A stretch of 64,000 nt of DNA from Colletes latitarsis (lineage: Eukaryota > Arthropoda > Insecta > Hymenoptera > Colletidae), in NCBI RefSeq assembly GCF_051014445.1, contig NC_135136.1, positions 26,120,001 to 26,184,000 on the forward strand, written 5' to 3'. Positions within the stretch are counted from its first letter, which is position 1. Every line of letters starts with the position of its first letter. Of the stretch, positions 26,101-41,600 are shown piece by piece. Made by a program: the position numbers and the translations under genes. The notes beneath the pieces are model-generated. The model was not told where the DNA came from, did no database searches, and was given only the letters and a program-made list of their open reading frames with translations.

Positions 26101-29100
26101 AAATATTGATCGAAACCAGGTTTAATTGTCTGTTTCAGTGTGGTACCACATTACTACGTGATTCAAACCCGAAAAAACCCAGGATCTGACCAACAAGTAT
26201 GCGAAGAAGGCAAAATCATGAGCCAGATGCGGGCATAACCCAGACCTAACCCAGACCTAATCGGTTTCATCCTCTGAAATATTGATCGAAACCAGGTTTA
26301 ATTGTCTGTTACAGTGTGGCTCCACATTACTACGTGATTCAAACTAGAGAAAACCAAGGATCTGTCCAACAAGATTGCGAAGAAGGCAAAATCATGAGCC
26401 TGATGCGGGCATAACCCAGACCTAACCCAGACCTAACCGTTTTTATCCTCTAAAATATTGATCGAAACCAGGTTTAATTGACTGTTTCAACGTGGTACCA
26501 CATTACTACGTGATTCAAACCCTAAAAAACCCATGATCTGGCCAACAAGAATGCGGAAAAGGCAAAATCATGAGCCAGATGCGGTCATAACCCAGACCTA
26601 ACCCAGACCTACCCGGTGTTATCCCCTAAAATGTGGATCGAAACCAGGTTTAATTGACTGTTTCAGTGTGGTACCACATTAGTACGTGATTCAAACCCGA
26701 AAAAACTCAGGATCTGGCCAACAAGAATGCGGAAACGCAAAATCTTGAGCCAGACGCGGGCATAACCCAGACCTATCCCAGACCTTACCGGTTTTTATCC
26801 TTCTCTAATATTGATCGAAACCAGGTTTAATTGTCTGTTCCAGTGTGGCTCCACATTACTACGTGATTGAAACCAGAGAAAACCCAGGATCTGGCCAAGA
26901 AGAATGCGGAAACGGCAAAATCATGAGCCAGATGGGGGCATAACCCAGACCTAACCCAGACCTAACCGGTGTTATCCTCCAAAATATTGATCAGAACCAC
27001 GTTTAATTGTCTGTTTCAGTGATGTGTCACATTACTACATGATTCAAACCAGAGAAAACCAAGGATCTGGCCAACAAGAATGCGGAAAAGGCAAAATCAT
27101 GAGCCAGATGGGGGCATAACCCAGACCAAATCCTGACGTAACCGGTGTTATCCTCTAAAATATTGATCGGAACCATGTTTAATTGGCTGTTTCAGTGAGG
27201 TGTCACATTACTACGTGTGTCAAACCCTAAAAAACTCAGGATTTGGCCAACAAGTATGCGAAGAAGGCACAATCATGAGCCCGATGCGGGCATAACCCAG
27301 ACCTAACCCAGACCTAACCGGTGTTATCCTCTAAAATATTGATCGAAACCAAGTTTAATGGACTGTTTCTGTGTGGTACCACATTACTACGTGATTGAAG
27401 CCAGAGAAAAACCAGGATCTGGCCATCAAGAATGCGGAAAGGCAAAATCTTGAGCCAGATGCGGGCATAACCCACACCTAACCCAGACCTAACCGGTTTT
27501 TATCCTTCTCTAATATTGATCGAAACCAGGTTTAATTGTCTGTTCCAGTGTGGCTCCACATTACTACGTGATTCAAACTAGAGAAAACCAAGGATCTGGC
27601 CAACAAGAATGCGAAGAAGGCAAAATCATGAGCCTGATGCGGGCATAACCCAGACCTAACCCAGACCCAACCGTTTTTATCCTCTAAAATATTGATCGAA
27701 ACCAGGTTTAATTGACTGTTTCAACGTGGTACCACATTACTACGTGATTCAGACCCTAAAAAACCCAGGATCTGGCCAACAAGTATGCGAAGAAGGCAAA
27801 ATCAGGAGCCAGATGCGGGCATAACCCAGACCTAACCCAGACCTAACCGGTGTTATCCTCTAAAATATTTATGGAAACCAGGTCTAATTGTCAGTTTCAG
27901 TGTGGTACCACATTACTACGTGATTCAAGCCAGAGAAAACCCATGATCTGGCCAACAAGAATGCGGAAAAGGCAAAATCATGAGCCAGATGCGGACATAA
28001 CCCAGACCTAACCCAGACCTACCCGGTGTTATCCCCTAAAATGTGGACCGAAACCAGATTTAATTGACTGTTTTAGTGTGGTACCACATTAGTACGTGAT
28101 TCAAAACCGAAAAAACTCAGGATCTGGCCAACAAGAATGCGGAATGGCAAAATCTTGAGCCAGATGCGGGCATAACCCAGACCTAACCCAGACCTAACCG
28201 GTGTTATCCCCTAAAATGTGGATCGAAACCAGGTTTAATTGACTGTTTCAACGTGGTACCACATTACTACGTGATTCAGACCCTAAAAAACCCAGGATCT
28301 GGCCAACAAGTATGCGAAGGAGGCAAAAACATGAGCCAGATGGGGGCATAACGCAGACCTAACACAGACCTAACCGGTGTTATCCTCTAAAATATTGATC
28401 AGAACCACGTTTAATTGTCTGTTTCAGTGAGGTGTCACACTACTACATGATTCTAACCAGAGAAAACCAAGGATCTGGCCAACAAGAATGCGGAAAAGGC
28501 AAAATCATGAGCCAGATGGGGGCATAACCCAGACCAAATCCAGACGTAACCGGTGTTATCCTCTAAAATATTGATCGGAACCACGTTTAATTGTCTGTTT
28601 CAGTGAGGTGTCACATTACTACATGAATCAAACCAGAGAAAACCAAGGATCTGGCCAACAAGAATGCGGAAAAGGCAAAATCATGAGCCAGATGCGGGCA
28701 TAACCCAGACCTAACCCAGACCTAACCGGTGTTATCCTGTAAAATATTGATCGAAACCAGGTCTAATTGTCTGTTTCATTGTGGTACCACATTACTACGT
28801 GATTGAAACCAGAGAATACCAAGGATCTGGCCAACAAGAATGCGAAGAAGGCAAAATCATGAGCCAGATGGGGGCATAACCCAGACCTAACCCAGACCTA
28901 ACCGGTGTTATCCCCTAAAATGTGGATCGAAACCAGGTTTAGTTGACTGTTTCAGTGTGGTACCACATTAGTACGTGATTCAAACCCGAAAAAACTCAGG
29001 ATCTGGCCAACAAGTATGCGAAGAAGGCAAAATCATGAGCCAGATGCGGGCATAACCCAGACATAACCCAGATCTAACCGGGCTTATCCTCTAAAATATT

Positions 29101-32100
29101 GATGGAAACGAGGTCTAATTGTCAGTTTCAGTGTCGTACCACATTACTACGTGATTCAAGCCAGAGAAAAACCAGGATCTGGCCAACAAGAATGCGGAAA
29201 GGCAAAATCTTGAGCCAGATGCGGGCATAACCCAGACCTAACCCAGACCTAACCGGTTTTTATCCTTCTCTAATATTGATCGAAACCAGGTTTAATTGTC
29301 TGTTCCAGTGTGGCTCCACATTACTACGTGATTCAAACTAGAGAAAACCAAGGATCTGGCCAACAAGTATGCGAAGAAGGCAAAATCATGAGCCAGATGC
29401 GGGCATAACCCAGATCTAACCCAGACCTAACCGGTGTTATCCCCTAAAATGTGGATCGAAACCAGGTTTAATTGACTGTTTCAACGTGGTACCACATTAC
29501 TACGTGATTCAGACCCTAAAAAACCCAGGATCTGGCCAAAAAGTATGCGAAGGAGGCAAAATCATGAGCCAGATGGGGGCATAACCCAGACCTAACCCAG
29601 ACCTAACCGGTGTTATCCTCTAAAATATTGATCGAAACCAGGTCTAATTGTCTGTTTCATTGTGGTACCACATTACTACGTGATTGAAACCAGAGAATAC
29701 CAAGGATCTGGCCAACAAGAATGCGAAGAAGGCAAAATCATGAGCCAGATGGGGGCATAACCCAGACCTAACCCAGACCTAACCGGTGTTATCCCCTAAA
29801 ATGTGGATCGAAACCAGGTTTAGTTGACTGTTTCAGTGTGGTACCACATTAGTACGTGATTCAAACCCGAAAAAACTCAGGATCTGGCCAACAAGTATGC
29901 GAAGAAGGCAAAATCATGAGCCAGATGCGGGCATAACCCAGACCTAACCCAGACCTAACCGGTGTTATCCTCTAAAATATTGATCAGAACCACGTTTAAT
30001 TGTCTGTTTCAGTGAGGTGTCACATTACTACATGAATCAAACCAGAGAAAACCAGGGATCTGGCCAACAAGAATGCGGAAAAGGCAAAGTCATGAGCCAG
30101 ATGCGGGCATAACCCAGACCTAACCCAGACCTAACCGGTGTTATCCTCTAAAATATTGATCGAAACCAGGTCTAATTGTCTGTTTCATTGTGGTACCACA
30201 TTACTACGTGATTGAAACCAGAGAATACCAAGGATCTGGCCAACAAGAATGCGAAGAAGGCAAAATCATGAGCCAGATGGGGGCATAACCCAGACCTAAC
30301 CCAGACCTAACCGGTGTTATCCCCTAAAATGTGGATCGAAACCAGGTTTAGTTGACTGTTTCAGTGTGGTACCACATTAGTACGTGATTCAAACCCGAAA
30401 AAACTCAGGATCTGGCCAACAAGTATGCGAAGAAGGCAAAATCATGAGCCAGATGCGGGCATAACCCAGACCTAACCCAGACCTAACCGGTGTTATCCTC
30501 TAAAATATTGATCAGAACCACGTTTAATTGTCTGTTTCAGTGAGGTGTCACATTACTACATGAATCAAACCAGAGAAAACCAGGGATCTGGCCAACAAGA
30601 ATGCGGAAAAGGCAAAGTCATGAGCCAGATGCGGGCATAACCCAGACCTAACCCAGACCTAACCGGTGTTATCCTCTAAAATATTGATCGAAACCAGGTC
30701 TAATTGTCTGTTTCATTGTGGTACCACATTACTACGTGATTCAAACTAGAGAAAACCAAGGATCTGGCCAACAAGTATGCGAAGAAGGCAAAATCATGAG
30801 CCAGATGCGGGCATAACCCAGATCTAACCCAGACCTAACCGGTGTTATCCCCTAAAATGTGGATCGAAACCAGGTTTAATTGACTGTTTCAACGTGGTAC
30901 CACATTACTACGTGATTCAGACCCTAAAAAACCCAGGATCTGGCCAAAAAGTATGCGAAGGAGGCAAAATCATGAGCCAGATGGGGGCATAACCCAGACC
31001 TAACCCAGACCTAACCGGTGTTATCCTCTAAAATATTGATCAGAACCACGTTTAATTGTCTGTTTCAGTGAGGTGTCACATTACTACATGAATCAAACCA
31101 GAGAAAACCAAGGATCTGGCCAACAAGGATGCGGAAAAGGCAAAGTCATGAGCCAGATGCGGGCATAACCCAGACCTAACCCAGACCTAACCGGTGTTAT
31201 CCTCTAAAATATTGATCGAAACCAGGTCTAATTGTCTGTTTCATTGTGGTACCACATTACTACGTGATTCAAACTAGAGAAAACCAAGGATCTGGCCAAC
31301 AAGTATGCGAAGAAGGCAAAATCATGAGCCAGATGCGGGCATAACCCAGATCTAACCCAGACCTAACCGGTGTTATCCCCTAAAATGTGGATCGAAACCA
31401 GGTTTAATTGACTGTTTCAACGTGGTACCACATTACTACGTGATTCAGACCCTAAAAAACCCAGGATCTGGCCAAAAAGTATGCGAAGGAGGCAAAATCA
31501 TGAGCCAGATGGGGGCATAACCCAGACCTAACCCAGACCTAACCGGTGTTATCCTCTAAAATATTGATCAGAACCACGTTTAATTGTCTGTTTCAGTGAG
31601 GTGTCACATTACTACATGAATCAAACCAGAGAAAACCAAGGATCTGGCCAACAAGGATGCGGAAAAGGCAAAGTCATGAGCCAGATGCGGGCATAACCCA
31701 GACCTAACCCAGACCTAACCGGTGTTATCCTCTAAAATATTGATCGAAACCAGGTCTAATTGTCTGTTTCATTGTGGTACCACATTACTACGTGATTGAA
31801 ACCAGAGAATACCAAGGATCTGGCCAACAAGAATGCGAAGAAGGCAAAATCATGAGCCAGATGGGGGCATAACCCAGACCTAACCCAGACCTAACCGGTG
31901 TTATCCCCTAAAATGTGGATCGAAACCAGGTTTAGTTGACTGTTTCAGTGTGGTACCACATTAGTACGTGATTCAAACCCGAAAAAACTCAGGATCTGGC
32001 CAACAAGTATGCGAAGAAGGCAAAATCATGAGCCAGATGCGGGCATAACCCAGACCTAACCCAGACCTAACCGGTGTTATCCTCTAAAATATTGATCAGA

Positions 32101-32684
32101 ACCACGTTTAATTGTCTGTTTCAGTGAGGTGTCACATTACTACATGAATCAAACCAGAGAAAACCAAGGATCTGGCCAACAAGAATGCGGAAAAGGCAAA
32201 GTCATGAGCCAGATGCGGGCATAACCCAGACCTAACCCAGACCTAACCGGTGTTATCCTCTAAAATATTGATCGAAACCAGGTCTAATTGTCTGTTTCAT
32301 TGTGGTACCACATTACTACGTGATTGAAACCAGAGAATACCAAGGATCTGGCCAACAAGAATGCGAAGAAGGCAAAATCATGAGCCAGATGGGGGCATAA
32401 CCCAGACCTAACCCAGACCTAACCGGTGTTATCCCCTAAAATGTGGATCGAAACCAGGTTTAGTTGACTGTTTCAGTGTGGTACCACATTAGTACGTGAT
32501 TCAAACCAGAGAAAACCAAGGATCTGGCCAACAAGAATGCGGAGAAGGCAAAAACATGAGCCAGATGCGGGCATAACCCAGACCTAACCCAGACCTAACC
32601 GGTGTTATCCTCTAAAATATTGATCAGAACCACGTTTAATTGTCTGTTTCAGTGAGGTGTCACATTACTACATGAATCAAACCA
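23177..32684 (+). repeat. Superunit 2 (9,508 bp)
   Basis: Repeats downstream at a constant offset of 9,508 bp over its first part: GCCAACACGT 23371 to 32879, GTGTTACATT 23501 to 33009, AGAACCATG 23821 to 33329. The offset becomes 10,565 after an extra 6-monomer duplication in superunit 3 and 10,389 after a one-monomer loss there. Private variants such as CCTCTGAAAT (26271) and ACCAGATTT (28052) recur in superunits 3 and 4. It lacks the tail of about 1.7 kb that superunits 1 and 3 have. Confidence 0.8.
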
Positions 32685-35600
32685 GAGAATACCAAGGATC
32701 TGGCCAACAAGAATGCGAAGAAGGCAAAATCATGAGCCAGATGGGGGCATAACCCAGACCTAACCCAGACCTAACCGGTGTTATCCCCTAAAATGTGGAT
32801 CGAAACCAGGTTTAATTGACTGTTTCAACGTGGTACCACATTACTACGTGATTCAGACCCTAAAAAACCCAGGATCTGGCCAACACGTATGCGAAGGAGG
32901 CAAAATCATGAGCCAGATGGGGGCATAACCCAGACCTAACCCAGACGTAACCGGTGTTATCCTCTAAAATATTGATCAGAACCACGTTTAATTGTCTGTT
33001 TCAGTGAGGTGTTACATTACTACATGATTCAAACCAGAGAAAACCAAGGATCTGGCTAACAAGAATGCGGAAAAGGCAAAATCATGAGCCAGATGGGGGC
33101 ATAACCCAGACCAAATCCAGATCTAACCGGGCTTATCCTCTAAAATATTGATGGAAACGAGGTCTAATTGTCAGTTTCAGTGTCGTACCACATTACTACG
33201 TGATTCAAGCCAGAGAAAAACCAGGATCTGGCCAACAGGAATGCGGAAAGGCAAAATCTTGAGCCAGATGGGGGCATAACCCAGACCTAACCCAGACCTA
33301 ACCGGTGTTATCCTCTAAAATATTGATCAGAACCATGTTTAATTGTCTGTTTCAGTGAGGTGTCACATTACTACATGATTCAAACCCGAAAAAACTCAGG
33401 ATCTGGCCATCAAGAATGCGGAAAGGCAAAATCTTGAGCCAGATGCGGGCATAACCCAGACCTAACCCAGACCTAACCGGTTTTTATCCTTCTCTAATAT
33501 TGATCGAAACCAGGTTTAATTGGCAGTTCCAGTGTGGCTCCACATTACTACGAGATTCAAACTAGAGAAAACCAAGCATCTGCCCAACAAGATTGCGAAG
33601 AAGTCACAATCATGAGCCTGATGCGGGCATAACCCAGACCTAACCCAGACCTAACCGTTTTTATCCTCTAAAATATTGATCGAAACCAGGTTTAATTGAC
33701 TGTTTCAACGTGGTACCACATTACTACGTGATTCAAACCCTAAAAAACCCATGATCTGGCCAACAAGAATGCGGAAAAGGCAAAATCATGAGCCAGATGC
33801 GGGCATAACCCAGACCTAACCCAGACCTACCCGGTGTTATCCCCTAAAATGTGGATCGAAACCAGGTTTAATTGACTGTTTCAGTGCGGTACCACATTAG
33901 TACGTGATTCAAACCCGAAAAAACTCAGGATCTGGCCAACAAGAATGCGGAAAGGCAAAATCTTGAGCCAGATGCGGGCATAACCCAGACCTATCCCAGA
34001 CCTAACCGGTTTTTATCCTTCTCTAATATTGATCGAAACCAGGTTTAATTGTCTGTTCCAGTGTGGCTCCACATTACTACGTGATTGAAACCAGAGAAAA
34101 CCAAGGATCTGGCCAATAAGAATGCGGAAACGGCAAAATCATGAGCCAGATGGGGGCATAACCCAGACCTAACCCAGACCTAACCGGTGTTATCCTCTAA
34201 AATATTGATCAGAACCACGTTAAATTGTCTGTTTCAGTGAGGTGTCACATTACTACATGATTCAAACCAGAGAAAGCCAAGGATCTGGCCAACAAGAATG
34301 CGGAAAAGGCAAAATCATGAGCCAGATGGGGGCATAACCCAGACCAAATCCTGACGTAACCGGTGTTATCCTCTAAAATATTGATCGGAGCCACGTTTAA
34401 TTGTCTGTTTCAGTGAGGTGTCACATTACTACGTGTGTCAAACCCTAAAAAACTCAGGATTTGGCCAACAAGTATGCGAAGAAGGCACAATCATGAGCCC
34501 GATGCGGGCATAACCCAGACCTAACCCAGACCTAACCGGTCTTATCCTCTAAAATATTGATCGAAACCAGGTTTAATTGTCTGTTTCAGTGTGGTACCAC
34601 ATTACTACGTGATTCAAACCCGAAAAAACCCAGGATCTGACCAACAAGTATGCGAAGAAGGCAAAATCATGAGCCAGATGCGGGCATAACCCAGACCTAA
34701 CCCAGACCTAACCGGTGTTATCCTCTAAAATATTTATGGAAACCAGGTCTAATTGTCAGTTTCAGTGTGGTACCACATTACTACGTGATTCAAACCCTAA
34801 AAAACCCATGATCTGGCCAACAAGAATGCGGAAAAGGCAAAATCATGAGCCAGATGCGGGCATAACCCAGACCTAACCCAGACCTACCCGGTGTTATCCC
34901 CTAAAATGTGGATCGAAACCAGGTTTAATTGACTGTTTCAGTGCGGTACCACATTAGTACGTGATTCAAACCCGAAAAAACTCAGGATCTGGCCAACAAG
35001 AATGCGGAAAGACAAAATCTTGAGCCAGATGCGGGCATAACCCAGACCTATCCCAGACCTAACCGGTTTTTATCCTTCTCTAATATTGATCGAAACCAGG
35101 TTTAATTGTCTGTTCCAGTGTGGCTCCACATTACTACGTGATTGAAACCAGAGAAAACCAAGGATCTGGCCAAGAAGAATGCGGAAACGGCAAAATCATG
35201 AGCCAGATGGGGGCATAACCCAGACCTAACCCAGACCTAACCGGTGTTATCCTCTAAAATATTGATCAGAACCACGTTAAATTGTCTGTTTCAGTGAGGT
35301 GTCACATTACTACATGATTCAAACCAGAGAAAACCAAGGATCTGGCCAACAAGAATGCGGAAAAGGCAAAATCATGAGCCAGATGGGGGCATAACCCAGA
35401 CCAAATCCTGACGTAACCGGTGTTATCCTCTAAAATATTGATCGGAGCCACGTTTAATTGTCTGTTTCAGTGAGGTGTCACATTACTACGTGTGTCAAAC
35501 CCTAAAAAACTCAGGATTTGGCCAACAAGTATGCGAAGAAGGCACAATCATGAGCCCGATGCGGGCATAACCCAGACCTAACCCAGACCTAACCGGTCTT

Positions 35601-38600
35601 ATCCTCTAAAATATTGATCGAAACCAGGTTTAATTGTCTGTTTCAGTGTGGTACCACATTACTACGTGATTCAAACCCGAAAAAACCCAGGATCTGACCA
35701 ACAAGTATGCGAAGAAGGCAAAATCATGAGCCAGATGCGGGCATAACCCAGACCTAACCCAGACCTAACCGGTGTTATCCTCTAAAATATTTATGGAAAC
35801 CAGGTCTAATTGTCAGTTTCAGTGTGGTACCACATTACTACGTGATTCAAACCCTAAAAAACCCATGATCTGGCCAACAAGAATGCGGAAAAGGCAAAAT
35901 CATGAGCCAGATGCGGGCATAACCCAGACCTAACCCAGACCTACCCGGTGTTATCCCCTAAAATGTGGATCGAAACCAGGTTTAATTGACTGTTTCAGTG
36001 CGGTACCACATTAGTACGTGATTCAAACCCGAAAAAACTCAGGATCTGGCCAACAAGAATGCGGAAAGACAAAATCTTGAGCCAGATGCGGGCATAACCC
36101 AGACCTATCCCAGACCTAACCGGTTTTTATCCTTCTCTAATATTGATCGAAACCAGGTTTAATTGTCTGTTCCAGTGTGGCTCCACATTACTACGTGATT
36201 GAAACCAGAGAAAACCAAGGATCTGGCCAAGAAGAATGCGGAAACGGCAAAATCATGAGCCAGATGGGGGCATAACCCAGACCTAACCCAGACCTAACCG
36301 GTGTTATCCTCTAAAATATTGATCAGAACCACGTTAAATTGTCTGTTTCAGTGAGGTGTCACATTACTACATGATTCAAACCAGAGAAAACCAAGGATCT
36401 GGCCAACAAGAATGCGGAAAAGGCAAAATCATGAGCCAGATGGGGGCATAACCCAGACCAAATCCTGACGTAACCGGTGTTATCCTCTAAAATATTGATC
36501 GGAACCACGTTTAATTGTCTGTTTCAGTGAGGTGTCACATTACTACATGAATCAAACCAGAGAAAACCAAGGATCTGGCCAACAAGTATGCGAAGAAGGC
36601 ACAATCATGAGCCCGATGCGGGCATAACCCAGACCTAACCCAGACCTAACCGGTCTTATCCTCTAAAATATTGATCGAAACCAGGTTTAATTGTCTGTTT
36701 CAGTGTGGTACCACATTACTACGTGATTCAAACCCGAAAAAACCCAGGATCTGACCAACAAGTATGCGAAGAAGGCAAAATCATGAGCCAGATGCGGGCA
36801 TAACCCAGACCTAACCCAGACCTAATCGGTTTCATCCTCTGAAATATTGATCGAAACCAGGTTTAATTGTCTGTTACAGTGTGGCTCCACATTACTACGT
36901 GATTCAAACTAGAGAAAACCAAGGATCTGTCCAACAAGATTGCGAAGAAGGCAAAATCATGAGCCTGATGCGGGCATAACCCAGACCTAACCCAGACCTA
37001 ACCGTTTTTATCCTCTAAAATATTGATCGAAACCAGGTTTAATTGACTGTTTCAACGTGGTACCACATTACTACGTGATTCAAACCCTAAAAAACCCATG
37101 ATCTGGCCAACAAGAATGCGGAAAAGGCAAAATCATGAGCCAGATGCGGTCATAACCCAGACCTAACCCAGACCTACCCGGTGTTATCCCCTAAAATGTG
37201 GATCGAAACCAGGTTTAATTGACTGTTTCAGTGTGGTACCACATTAGTACGTGATTCAAACCCGAAAAAACTCAGGATCTGGCCAACAAGAATGCGGAAA
37301 CGCAAAATCTTGAGCCAGACGCGGGCATAACCCAGACCTATCCCAGACCTTACCGGTTTTTATCCTTCTCTAATATTGATCGAAACCAGGTTTAATTGTC
37401 TGTTCCAGTGTGGCTCCACATTACTACGTGATTGAAACCAGAGAAAACCCAGGATCTGGCCAAGAAGAATGCGGAAACGGCAAAATCATGAGCCAGATGG
37501 GGGCATAACCCAGACCTAACCCAGACCTAACCGGTGTTATCCTCCAAAATATTGATCAGAACCACGTTTAATTGTCTGTTTCAGTGATGTGTCACATTAC
37601 TACATGATTCAAACCAGAGAAAACCAAGGATCTGGCCAACAAGAATGCGGAAAAGGCACAATCATGAGCCCGATGCGGGCATAACCCAGACCTAACCCAG
37701 ACCTAACCGGTCTTATCCTCTAAAATATTGATCGAAACCAAGTTTAATGGACTGTTTCTGTGTGGTACCACATTACTACGTGATTGAAGCCAGAGAAAAA
37801 CCAGGATCTGGCCATCAAGAATGCGGAAAGGCAAAATCTTGAGCCAGATGCGGGCATAACCCACACCTAACCCAGACCTAACCGGTTTTTATCCTTCTCT
37901 AATATTGATCGAAACCAGGTTTAATTGTCTGTTCCAGTGTGGCTCCACATTACTACGTGATTCAAACTAGAGAAAACCAAGGATCTGGCCAACAAGAATG
38001 CGAAGAAGGCAAAATCATGAGCCTGATGCGGGCATAACCCAGACCTAACCCAGACCCAACCGTTTTTATCCTCTAAAATATTGATCGAAACCAGGTTTAA
38101 TTGACTGTTTCAACGTGGTACCACATTACTACGTGATTCAGACCCTAAAAAACCCAGGATCTGGCCAACAAGTATGCGAAGAAGGCAAAATCAGGAGCCA
38201 GATGCGGGCATAACCCAGACCTAACCCAGACCTAACCGGTGTTATCCTCTAAAATATTTATGGAAACCAGGTCTAATTGTCAGTTTCAGTGTGGTACCAC
38301 ATTACTACGTGATTCAAGCCAGAGAAAACCCATGATCTGGCCAACAAGAATGCGGAAAAGGCAAAATCATGAGCCAGATGCGGACATAACCCAGACCTAA
38401 CCCAGACCTACCCGGTGTTATCCCCTAAAATGTGGACCGAAACCAGATTTAATTGACTGTTTTAGTGTGGTACCACATTAGTACGTGATTCAAAACCGAA
38501 AAAACTCAGGATCTGGCCAACAAGAATGCGGAATGGCAAAATCTTGAGCCAGATGCGGGCATAACCCAGACCTAACCCAGACCTAACCGGTGTTATCCCC

Positions 38601-41600
38601 TAAAATGTGGATCGAAACCAGGTTTAATTGACTGTTTCAACGTGGTACCACATTACTACGTGATTCAGACCCTAAAAAACCCAGGATCTGGCCAACAAGT
38701 ATGCGAAGGAGGCAAAAACATGAGCCAGATGGGGGCATAACGCAGACCTAACACAGACCTAACCGGTGTTATCCTCTAAAATATTGATCAGAACCACGTT
38801 TAATTGTCTGTTTCAGTGAGGTGTCACACTACTACATGATTCTAACCAGAGAAAACCAAGGATCTGGCCAACAAGAATGCGGAAAAGGCAAAATCATGAG
38901 CCAGATGGGGGCATAACCCAGACCAAATCCAGACGTAACCGGTGTTATCCTCTAAAATATTGATCGGAACCACGTTTAATTGTCTGTTTCAGTGAGGTGT
39001 CACATTACTACATGAATCAAACCAGAGAAAACCAAGGATCTGGCCAACAAGAATGCGGAAAAGGCAAAATCATGAGCCAGATGCGGGCATAACCCAGACC
39101 TAACCCAGACCTAACCGGTGTTATCCTGTAAAATATTGATCGAAACCAGGTCTAATTGTCTGTTTCATTGTGGTACCACATTACTACGTGATTGAAACCA
39201 GAGAATACCAAGGATCTGGCCAACAAGAATGCGAAGAAGGCAAAATCATGAGCCAGATGGGGGCATAACCCAGACCTAACCCAGACCTAACCGGTGTTAT
39301 CCCCTAAAATGTGGATCGAAACCAGGTTTAGTTGACTGTTTCAGTGTGGTACCACATTAGTACGTGATTCAAACCCGAAAAAACTCAGGATCTGGCCAAC
39401 AAGTATGCGAAGAAGGCAAAATCATGAGCCAGATGCGGGCATAACCCAGACATAACCCAGATCTAACCGGGCTTATCCTCTAAAATATTGATGGAAACGA
39501 GGTCTAATTGTCAGTTTCAGTGTCGTACCACATTACTACGTGATTCAAGCCAGAGAAAAACCAGGATCTGGCCAACAAGAATGCGGAAAGGCAAAATCTT
39601 GAGCCAGATGCGGGCATAACCCAGACCTAACCCAGACCTAACCGGTTTTTATCCTTCTCTAATATTGATCGAAACCAGGTTTAATTGTCTGTTCCAGTGT
39701 GGCTCCACATTACTACGTGATTCAAACTAGAGAAAACCAAGGATCTGGCCAACAAGTATGCGAAGAAGGCAAAATCATGAGCCAGATGCGGGCATAACCC
39801 AGATCTAACCCAGACCTAACCGGTGTTATCCCCTAAAATGTGGATCGAAACCAGGTTTAATTGACTGTTTCAACGTGGTACCACATTACTACGTGATTCA
39901 GACCCTAAAAAACCCAGGATCTGGCCAAAAAGTATGCGAAGGAGGCAAAATCATGAGCCAGATGGGGGCATAACCCAGACCTAACCCAGACCTAACCGGT
40001 GTTATCCTCTAAAATATTGATCGAAACCAGGTCTAATTGTCTGTTTCATTGTGGTACCACATTACTACGTGATTGAAACCAGAGAATACCAAGGATCTGG
40101 CCAACAAGAATGCGAAGAAGGCAAAATCATGAGCCAGATGGGGGCATAACCCAGACCTAACCCAGACCTAACCGGTGTTATCCCCTAAAATGTGGATCGA
40201 AACCAGGTTTAGTTGACTGTTTCAGTGTGGTACCACATTAGTACGTGATTCAAACCCGAAAAAACTCAGGATCTGGCCAACAAGTATGCGAAGAAGGCAA
40301 AATCATGAGCCAGATGCGGGCATAACCCAGACCTAACCCAGACCTAACCGGTGTTATCCTCTAAAATATTGATCAGAACCACGTTTAATTGTCTGTTTCA
40401 GTGAGGTGTCACATTACTACATGAATCAAACCAGAGAAAACCAGGGATCTGGCCAACAAGAATGCGGAAAAGGCAAAGTCATGAGCCAGATGCGGGCATA
40501 ACCCAGACCTAACCCAGACCTAACCGGTGTTATCCTCTAAAATATTGATCGAAACCAGGTCTAATTGTCTGTTTCATTGTGGTACCACATTACTACGTGA
40601 TTCAAACTAGAGAAAACCAAGGATCTGGCCAACAAGTATGCGAAGAAGGCAAAATCATGAGCCAGATGCGGGCATAACCCAGATCTAACCCAGACCTAAC
40701 CGGTGTTATCCCCTAAAATGTGGATCGAAACCAGGTTTAATTGACTGTTTCAACGTGGTACCACATTACTACGTGATTCAGACCCTAAAAAACCCAGGAT
40801 CTGGCCAAAAAGTATGCGAAGGAGGCAAAATCATGAGCCAGATGGGGGCATAACCCAGACCTAACCCAGACCTAACCGGTGTTATCCTCTAAAATATTGA
40901 TCAGAACCACGTTTAATTGTCTGTTTCAGTGAGGTGTCACATTACTACATGAATCAAACCAGAGAAAACCAAGGATCTGGCCAACAAGGATGCGGAAAAG
41001 GCAAAGTCATGAGCCAGATGCGGGCATAACCCAGACCTAACCCAGACCTAACCGGTGTTATCCTCTAAAATATTGATCGAAACCAGGTCTAATTGTCTGT
41101 TTCATTGTGGTACCACATTACTACGTGATTGAAACCAGAGAATACCAAGGATCTGGCCAACAAGAATGCGAAGAAGGCAAAATCATGAGCCAGATGGGGG
41201 CATAACCCAGACCTAACCCAGACCTAACCGGTGTTATCCCCTAAAATGTGGATCGAAACCAGGTTTAGTTGACTGTTTCAGTGTGGTACCACATTAGTAC
41301 GTGATTCAAACCCGAAAAAACTCAGGATCTGGCCAACAAGTATGCGAAGAAGGCAAAATCATGAGCCAGATGCGGGCATAACCCAGACCTAACCCAGACC
41401 TAACCGGTGTTATCCTCTAAAATATTGATCAGAACCACGTTTAATTGTCTGTTTCAGTGAGGTGTCACATTACTACATGAATCAAACCAGAGAAAACCAA
41501 GGATCTGGCCAACAAGAATGCGGAAAAGGCAAAGTCATGAGCCAGATGCGGGCATAACCCAGACCTAACCCAGACCTAACCGGTGTTATCCTCTAAAATA

